From: Owenia fusiformis
Taxonomy: Eukaryota; Annelida; Polychaeta; Sabellida; Oweniidae
NCBI GenBank assembly: GCA_903813345.2
Contig: CAIIXF020000005.1
Location: forward strand, 3,730,356 to 3,794,355
Direction: 5' to 3'
DNA: 64,000 nt
Positions 33,201-42,200 of the stretch are shown here, in pieces. The position numbers and the translations under genes were made by a program. The notes beneath the pieces were generated by a model that saw nothing but the letters and a program-made list of their open reading frames with translations, was not told the DNA's origin and made no database searches. Position 1 is the stretch's first letter. Every line of letters starts with the position of its first letter.

Positions 33201-36200
33201 TAATGGCATTTGATTAATTTACTAAAATCACTGTAATCATCATGCTGCTGGGAAAAAGGGTGGCCCAAAAGGTTGCCAAGATTTTTGAGTGGAATGTACG
33301 CTTAATGCATATACTTGTACGTGATTTAGGGCATACACCTGAAGGGATCAAACGGCAACACAACTAAGAATAATCCAGCATCTGATAACGTGTCGATGGT
33401 ATGCAGGATGAAAACATATTCGGCAACAAGATCAGGATATTTAGTGAGTTCTGCTGTTAACGCTTTGAACAAGTACCAATTGTTTATACTGTATTAAATG
33501 TTAGTAAACAGATCACATTGAACGCGGCAAGCGCACCTGTAATAATGCTACTGAAGCAACTATGTACGGAAACTTCTATTCTTCCAGTCTACCTTAAGAC
33601 TCTTAAGGTAGTTCAAAGTTCATGTTAATGGCTTCCAATGGAGTCCCATGTTCGATTTCCAGGTACATATTACTCACTCCATACATGGTTTACATCATTC
33701 TGTTTAGCACAAAGATTGCATTAATATACCCCGGTTACTCATGTTTGTTAAAAATATATCGGGTGATTTCGGATAAGAATCTATTTTGTTGAACTACAAG
33801 ACAGTAGCCTATAGAAAGAGTGCGCGATTCTAGGCCGACTAAATACTATGTTAGACTCAAGTACTCTCGAGACCTCACAATTTATGTTAAAAATAGTATA
33901 AGTAAAGATAATAAAAACGGTTTCTTTTGTCTCTAACAGTGTAATAACTCTGTAGGTTCTACTTAACTTAGCACGACTCGATTTAGAACATAAATCACAT
34001 AACTGGATGTAGTTTCCGGAAATGTATATCCTGCCCACGTAGATTTACCCGATATAGGTCTCTCATATTATATGATCCTGAAATCAGATCATTCTGTAAG
34101 ACGATTTATGCCATTGTCAGAATGTTATGAACTGGATTATTTAACTGATTGACACATATGATTTATTGAACGCTATTAATCCTCAACTTATTTTCATTAC
34201 GAATGATTGATACGATTATTTGCTCATCTATTTATTATGATTATGATAAATTACAAAATACTGGATTGTTTTAGAAAGTGCACGTTGGTGGAGTAATGAA
34301 ACAATTGTCTGGGACAGTAACCTCCACAAGGACTTCATCTCATGTTTTCTTCACTCTTGTCCGGCCCCACTCCAACAGCATCTTAGGCCCCGAGTGCAAT
34401 CACCAGCCGTCCATCAACAGTTTCTGGACTAAACACACTATGGACTTCAGGTTCAAAGAGATTGACGGCAAGTACGTTTTCCAATTTTTTGCAAATCCAC
34501 CAACATGAGAATGTGCACGACTTTCATCCACTAAAAATGCATATGGGTATTATAAATACTTATGGGCATTATTTTTTAGGTGTGCGTGCGTACGTGCGTG
34601 TGTGCGTGCGTCTGTCTGTTTGTCTGGGTGTACGCCACAAAAACCTTTTTATCAAAATTCCAAGATAAACGGCTTACCTATTCACATTGAACTTTTACAG
34701 GCACACGCACACCAACGCCAAGAAAAGACCTGATTACGTTTTGGGCATGTTGAGTAAATTACCTACACAGGCTGACCGTATCGAAAAAATTTGTCCGCTG
34801 TGACGGAGCGTGCTATTTTGCATAGAAACACTAGGAAGTCCACACAATTTATTTTTACTCATATGTTTTGCTATATCAAAGAAAATTACTGACTCCATGC
34901 AATGAATATATCATTTGCGGGTAACTTTAACTTCTGTCTGAAGTCCAACAACGCTAAGAGTAAAAGCTATTGAAAACGGCGTCGGAGTATCATACTCAAA
35001 ATGTACCATTTCTTTTATTTCTTTTTAATGGTACAATATAGCGACACGATAATATTTACATATGTTTTCAGCATAACTCTGAAGGTATTAATGACACCTT
35101 TATGTGGTGTTTTTAATTTTTTTTTATAACAAAATAATTAAATTATTTTGTCCGCTGTGACGGAGCAGTTTCAAATTTTCAATAGCTTTTACTCTTAGCG
35201 TTGTTGGACTTAAAACAAAAGTTAAAGTTACCCGCAAATGATATACCCATTGCATCGAGTAAGAAATTGTCTTTGGTATAGCGAAACATATGAGTAAAAA
35301 ATAAATTGTGTGGGTTTCCTTTCTCTAAGTGTTTCTATGCAAAATAGCACGCTCCGTCACAGCGGACAAATTTTTCGATATCAGCCTGTGATTTTGAATT
35401 TTTTTAATAAAGAGTGCGATATTTATCAATGTGTGTCTTATTTCATTATTGCAATGAATAGTGAAACGTGTCCTATTTTTCACATTTTCGAGGGCGTCAC
35501 AAGAATCAATTTGAAGCACCGATGCCGGGAAATGTCAATGTAAAAAATCCAACAGACTTTGACAGGCCGCTAGATTAACTCACTCGGCCGGTAAGGTTTC
35601 TAAAAGCACCTATATATTGATTCGATCGGAATGGCGACCAATGTCTAGCACTAACTACGTTTTACCCTAACTTAACCAACTACAATGACAAATCTAATTT
35701 TCAAATTACCGACTGAAAAAAGTTAATAAATTAGATACATCAAAGTGATATCAAATTCATTATATGAAGGATAAAACATTAAAGATTTCAGAGATACTTC
35801 TTAGAATTGTAGTTTTCCCTGAGGTTTTCGTATAATTCAATTATTTAGCATTGAGATTGATCGTACTGCATGACCTTGATCATGACATTACGCGATAACA
35901 TCTTGCAAATTGATTATGGGGTTACCATTTCAGCGATTAAGACGCCGGCAATGCCACGTTTCTATCATCGTGTCGAATTTCATGAACAATCAATCTGAAC
36001 TGCACGTTGCATAGCAAGTATATCCGATCCGACACCCATTTTAGCACGAGGCTTGGCAAAACCTATTACAAATACCCTTGTTCTCAATATATATTGAGTC
36101 ATCTATCAAATTGATGGATAGTATAGGTCAGTTTCAGCAAATCCCATCTGAGTAACTATTCAAGCAGCAGGCATGCATATTGCAACCATTTACAAATGAA

Positions 36201-39200
36201 CTGGTAAATGAATCACTACATCAATTGGTCCCATATTTTAGAAAATGAAATGAAAATGCCACTTGTGGATATAGATGATATAGTGGATTAATGAATTCAA
36301 GTTATTAATCCGGTTGGACGCAGTGTAGAATAACAAAGGTCAGGGTAACGTTGTATGTGGATATAAATGTGTTTCATTTTTGGCATTTCAGTGTCAGTAT
36401 GAGGTCTAAGGAGATTTTTAGAGTTCAAGGTCAACATCATAATTCAAGGTCCTTGTAGGTCAAATGTTATGTTTAATATTACTTGAAGAGCCATGAAAGT
36501 TTAGTGGGGAATGATATTATTTCTTTCAAGGTTAGCGTTAACAGTCAAAGTTCAAATATTATTTTATTTTATTTTGTATATTCTTACCATTTATTTGAAT
36601 GTTTCTTGCCAAACTTTGCCGTATTTCCAGAATTCCGTGAGAACAAAGTCTCACTAATTACACATTATACCATAAGATGTCATCATACAGGCTGAGCCAA
36701 ACATAATATTAACATTTGTTTCGTTTAAAGTTTTCGTTTAGTGTACATTCGTTATATCCCAACTGACAGTACCGTCAGCTGAAATAATGATTACTCAATT
36801 AGCATTTGAATAGATTTTATTGCCCACTGCTGAGAAGTCCGATAGCCACCATCTACCAAGTGATCGAGGGTCGACTTTTGACTCAACTATCGATGTTATC
36901 AGTTTACCAAATCTTAATATCAATAGGCTATCCTGGACCCTGTTGCTTTAATAGTTTTATTGCATGATAACTCGCTAGATACCTCATAAAACAGATTCTA
37001 TTAATCTCTATAGCACTTTGAACATCGGTTTTGAGTCTCGGATTTAGAAATCACAACGAGTGACTCATTTTAGGTTCATATAATCATAGGCTTTCAAGAG
37101 ATAATTCACATTTATGCGATTTCAAATGCAAAAAATTACTGGATAAAGTAGTCCCAGTTCCAGTAAATTGAACTATATTCTTGCATCAAAAGGTTTTATG
37201 AAATTCTACCTCAGACAATATTAGTGTTCGCTTTCTAAAAGGTCGGGATGAATAATGTATTATTTTATGAAGCCTCTCTTCGAAGTTTATAAAATCTTAT
37301 CAAAGGAGTTCACCTAGGAATCTGCCACCAGTGCTAGCCTGGTAGTAAAACGTCACCGCGTATGAACATGCAGTGAGATGAGATAGTCAAGCAACAACAT
37401 ATTGTGGTTACGTCAGACGAAAAAACATTGATTAATGGCTTATCGTTCCTCTTGTCTAAAAACAAATAAATACAAATAGTTACTCAATTGTAAAAATATG
37501 TTCTTGTACAACGATCGGAATTGTATTCGACCGTACCATGTTTTTATAATTTTATAAATAGACTTCAATCAGGATGTTATTGTGACCTTATACATAAGCA
37601 TTAAATAAAATGGCACGAAACTACTACTGACTATGTTTAAGTTGTCTCATTAACAAATATAAATGGTATTATACCAATATAGGACCATCAGTTTGCTTTG
37701 ATCATCTGGTGTTTAAAATAAAAAGAATGAAATAATATATACCTTTCAATTTCAACTTGTATCGTTCATGTTCATGTTATCACAATAAAATGCTGATATA
37801 TTGTTGCGGAATCCATTGTTGACGTCCGTGTCAATAACATCTCAGGAGAACAGGTTGATCTGACTTTAAACCCGTTCAATGAACCGATACAGCCATGATT
37901 CACAATAAAAATCCACGTCGGTAATACCACCAAAGATAATCATGGTCTTATGGTGACGACTTATTGGACTTCGCCTTAAAGCCCCCCCCCCCCCCCCCCC
38001 CTAAAGCGCCCAGGTTTTTGTAAATTCTCTTTGATAACTACCCTTTGCGGTCGATTCCGCTTCTTAAAAGAGAGCTTCGTATACTTCGGTTTATAACTGG
38101 ACTGCGCGCAGGGTATTCGATAGCAATCAAAATGTATGGCTATATATTTGGCATACAGATTCTACTCGGGAAGGTTTATAGGTATTGAAAATATTTTTCC
38201 ATTAATATTGTGGGAGAACTCTAGTTTGCTTCATCAAGCAGTGGATCGATGTATTTTAGTCCGTTCGGCAACACCTTTCCCAGTTACACAAAAGAAACTA
38301 CTACAAGTATATACACTACTTTGCTGAACATACTGCCGAAAGGATTTATGCTACCCCATTGGTTGCTAATGATCGGGCGACGATAACACAAATTTCCGGG
38401 CTACTTTAAATACAGACGCGCGACTTTTATTGGTTAAAATCAATCGCGGGAATAAAAAACAATCGCGCGGAAAACATGCATTATTCGCGCGGTTCTGGCG
38501 GCGATACCGCGCGAAAATGAATGCGAACGGATTGGACGTCCGACGTACATGTACGTTGGAACATGTATGTGTTCATTTCTAAGTAAATATGCTCAACTTT
38601 CAAAACAAACCAGCGATGTTGGTCTATCTGTGCAGGTGACATTTTGATTATATCCGTGCCATAGATTTCAATGAGAACTTACAATTAAATGACCCTGAAA
38701 TACCTAGAATTCATAATGATCCGAATTTTACAGCTGGTCAAAGTGAAAATAAAAATCTTTTGGCGCCTTATCGAAGTAAGATACATTATTCTTATGACAG
38801 ATACACCGCTGTGCTCACTACTCGAATGTTTTTAGTGTGCTCGTGAATTAGAGATGTTTGATTATGATATATAGGGAAACGAGATAATCAAATCTTTGTG
38901 TTTTGAGTTGTAAAATCTGTCAAATCTGTATTCCCCTAAATCTCGAGTAAATATATTGCCGATGTTAAAAATAAGCCACCCGGGTCGTTGCGCTCAACGC
39001 TAGATCGATCTAGAAATAATTACAAAATTATTAGATCCAAGACAAGCGTAAGGATTTATTACGTAAATGGATAATGGTAGCATCCACATTACTAAATCAA
39101 CTGCATCGTATTCCAATGGGAAATTGCTAGTTTCAAGATTGTATCATTGGAAAAAGTGAACAAATTCTAATAATGAGTCACTTTTTCCATGAAATGATCA

Positions 39201-42200
39201 GTTAACGTATAATTCACGTTTATCTGTGTAAATCTGGTATCAATTCGGTGAAATCAGGTTTCATTACTCTGCACTCTCACTGTTACTTAAGCCACTAAAT
39301 TCATAGTCCAAATCTATTATGTATTTACGCTTTCGATTTTGTTAATAGGGCAATGTCCGTGATGGGCTTTGAAGGAAATGATCTCGAGGGAGAGTCGCTG
39401 TACCATTACATACATCCCGATGACCTCCACACGTGTGCCAACTTCCATACGACAAGTAAGCATTCCGTAAATACTAATGAAGAATATTTCCATTATTGGA
39501 AAGATATGGCGAATTAGCAAGATTAAATGTCATCGTACATCAATGCTACAAGAAATTCAGACACATTATTTACTAAGAGCGATATTTCATACAGCCCTGG
39601 ACCTGTCAATATAAGGCTTAAATACTCGTAGTCAATGTATTGGTTTTGATATCCATTTGGAATGGGAATGTTATTCTTAATGAGCTCGTGTTTGAATGCA
39701 ATTTTTCAATGTAAAATTCACCAAGTGGATACACGAAATCAAGGATACTGCAGCCTGCAGGCTACATTGAGATGGTACGATATCTAAAAGTAACACGAAG
39801 ACGTGGCGTCGCTAAATCAACGATGTAATTGACAAAATTGTTGAAAAAATGTCCAGATATTACACAATCATTATAATAAACGTAACTGTCATTTTAGATG
39901 ATATCGGGTCTTAATTGAATCATTCCTTTAGAAAAATTCAACATAGGCAACTTTATACATTGAACTGTACACCAGTGATACACGAAATAGCACTTTAAAC
40001 GAATTTTATGTTTTTATTGGTTGCAGTTCCTCATAACTTCCTTAGCTCCAGACACTCTTAATTCAACTGATTTGATATATTATTTCTCGTATCATTTGTT
40101 TATGATTATAATGGCAGTAAATATGTCACTGTTGCACGTTTTATCGGATATTTTTTATCATTTTAGTGGTGAAAACTAATGAAATAAAAACTGCATATTT
40201 CCGAATGCTGGCGAGGAGTGGTAACTGGTACTGGCTTCACGTTCGAGGAAAAGTGGTCTTTAAGAACTCGAAACAACATTCCCTAGTTCTGTCACACAGT
40301 TTAATGAGGTAATGGTTGTAGTTAGAATTAATTAATGGTCTATTACAGTAATAAAATAATAATTCTTTCAGAAGACACTGTCGATAACCTTTTCAAGTCG
40401 TTTCTACTGCGAGAATTGGATACTTATCCTAGGACCTTCTACTAATAGTCTTGATAGAAAAAACCAAAAGTCACTCATAGCATAACAATGATCTACTGCA
40501 TCGTGAGACATGGATGCAGTGAAAAGATAAGGCGTATCAGCAATCCATTACTATGTTTTAAGCAAATCAATCTTAAAAGATAATTATTTACATTTCAATC
40601 GGTGTTGCGATGCAGTGGCCATCTCAACCTCCAAGAGCGAAATGATTGAATAATTCAATGTCGTCCAGATGAAGTGATTGAGACAAGAACTTTTAACTAA
40701 TAATTTGTTATCGTCTTTTTAATTATATACAGCATATTACAATAGAACAACTATACAATACAATGTAACAACATTTTCAAGACGACACGATACTACAATA
40801 CAATACAGTACAATATAAAACAAAACAATATAATACAATGTAATACAATACAATACAATACAATACAATACAATACAATACAATACAATACAATGCAATA
40901 CAAGGATACATACTAGGATATTTTCTCATCCATTTCTTATTGTGTTGGATATTATGTGAACGCTCGGTTTGTGTTATCATAGCTGTAATTTGTTACCTTA
41001 GCTGTAATCCATACAGCTAGTTTCCTGCTTAACATGTAATCCATACATCTGGTTTCCTCTTACCCCCACTACAAAAAACCACGCGTCTGATGTTGGTGTC
41101 ATTTTGACCTCTTTTCCTCATTAAAGTGTGTTTCTTGTCTTAATAGAGAGATATCGCATGTAACGTTTTGACTTGACGTATCTAAATTCCGTAACGCATT
41201 CACCAGATTTATGTAGCAGTTCAATTAATAGGATGTGTAGTTGCGGATACGATTTAGCTATAACCAGTTGTGCGAAGCCTCTTTAATGTGTCTGTATGGT
41301 AAACTTATCTTTAATATCTCATAAATTTCTCTCCTTAAAGGCATCAGCCACTAGAATTTGAACCAAATCTGTCATCCGGTATTTGAGTGGACGTCGGGAC
41401 GAACGACTTCACGGTATCCCTACCAAACGAAGTTCGGTGGGATAATAACAACTATCAATATATTACTATAACCATGAACACGTTGGTGTCGTACATCACA
41501 GCTATTGTACTTTGCTGAAAACGATTTCATCCACCGATTTAATTATTAATTAATATTAATGATTAAGTAATTAATTTGACGCATTAAGTATGAGTTTTGA
41601 GTACCGATGGAGGACTAGGGTCTAATTATTGTTTGACTTACCTCGGATTCTAATATTTTAAATTTTTCACTTCTATTCTATAGTTTATGAATTGTTTCAA
41701 ATTAATGTTCTGAAGGATTTCTTTATAAAACACAAAACGAATTTGTGCAATGAGTCCTTAGAGTCGCCCTTATTGTAAATCATAATTCGAGATCCTTTGA
41801 GAAAACTAAAGCTCATTAAATGTCTGTGAATATCTGTCTAGTAACACTATACCACCTCGAGGGGCAATATCATTATGAAATGAATCTTTGAGGTTATGAT
41901 CGGGTTCCGCTGAATCGCATTAGGAATAGTTGATGTATAACTCTCGTTTTAATTCTTTCGAAAACAAAAAAATCTCCATGTGTATGGCTAGCTAGAATAT
42001 TTATTTTACAAAGAATGAGGGATATTGAACTTATTAGGTGAATTAGGTTTGTAAACACAATTGTTGTCCTACTTGTAGTTCTATTTCGATTTTTCATTGA
42101 GTGCACCTGTCCGAATCTAATCATGTTCTAATGAAAGTAAATGAAAAGAACAATGTAATGGTGTAATATATGATCCCATAGTGACTCACAACTCTGTTTC

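Noticed and set aside
40777-40980. 67-codon minus-strand frame
   Set aside because: Translation of the CAATA microsatellite.
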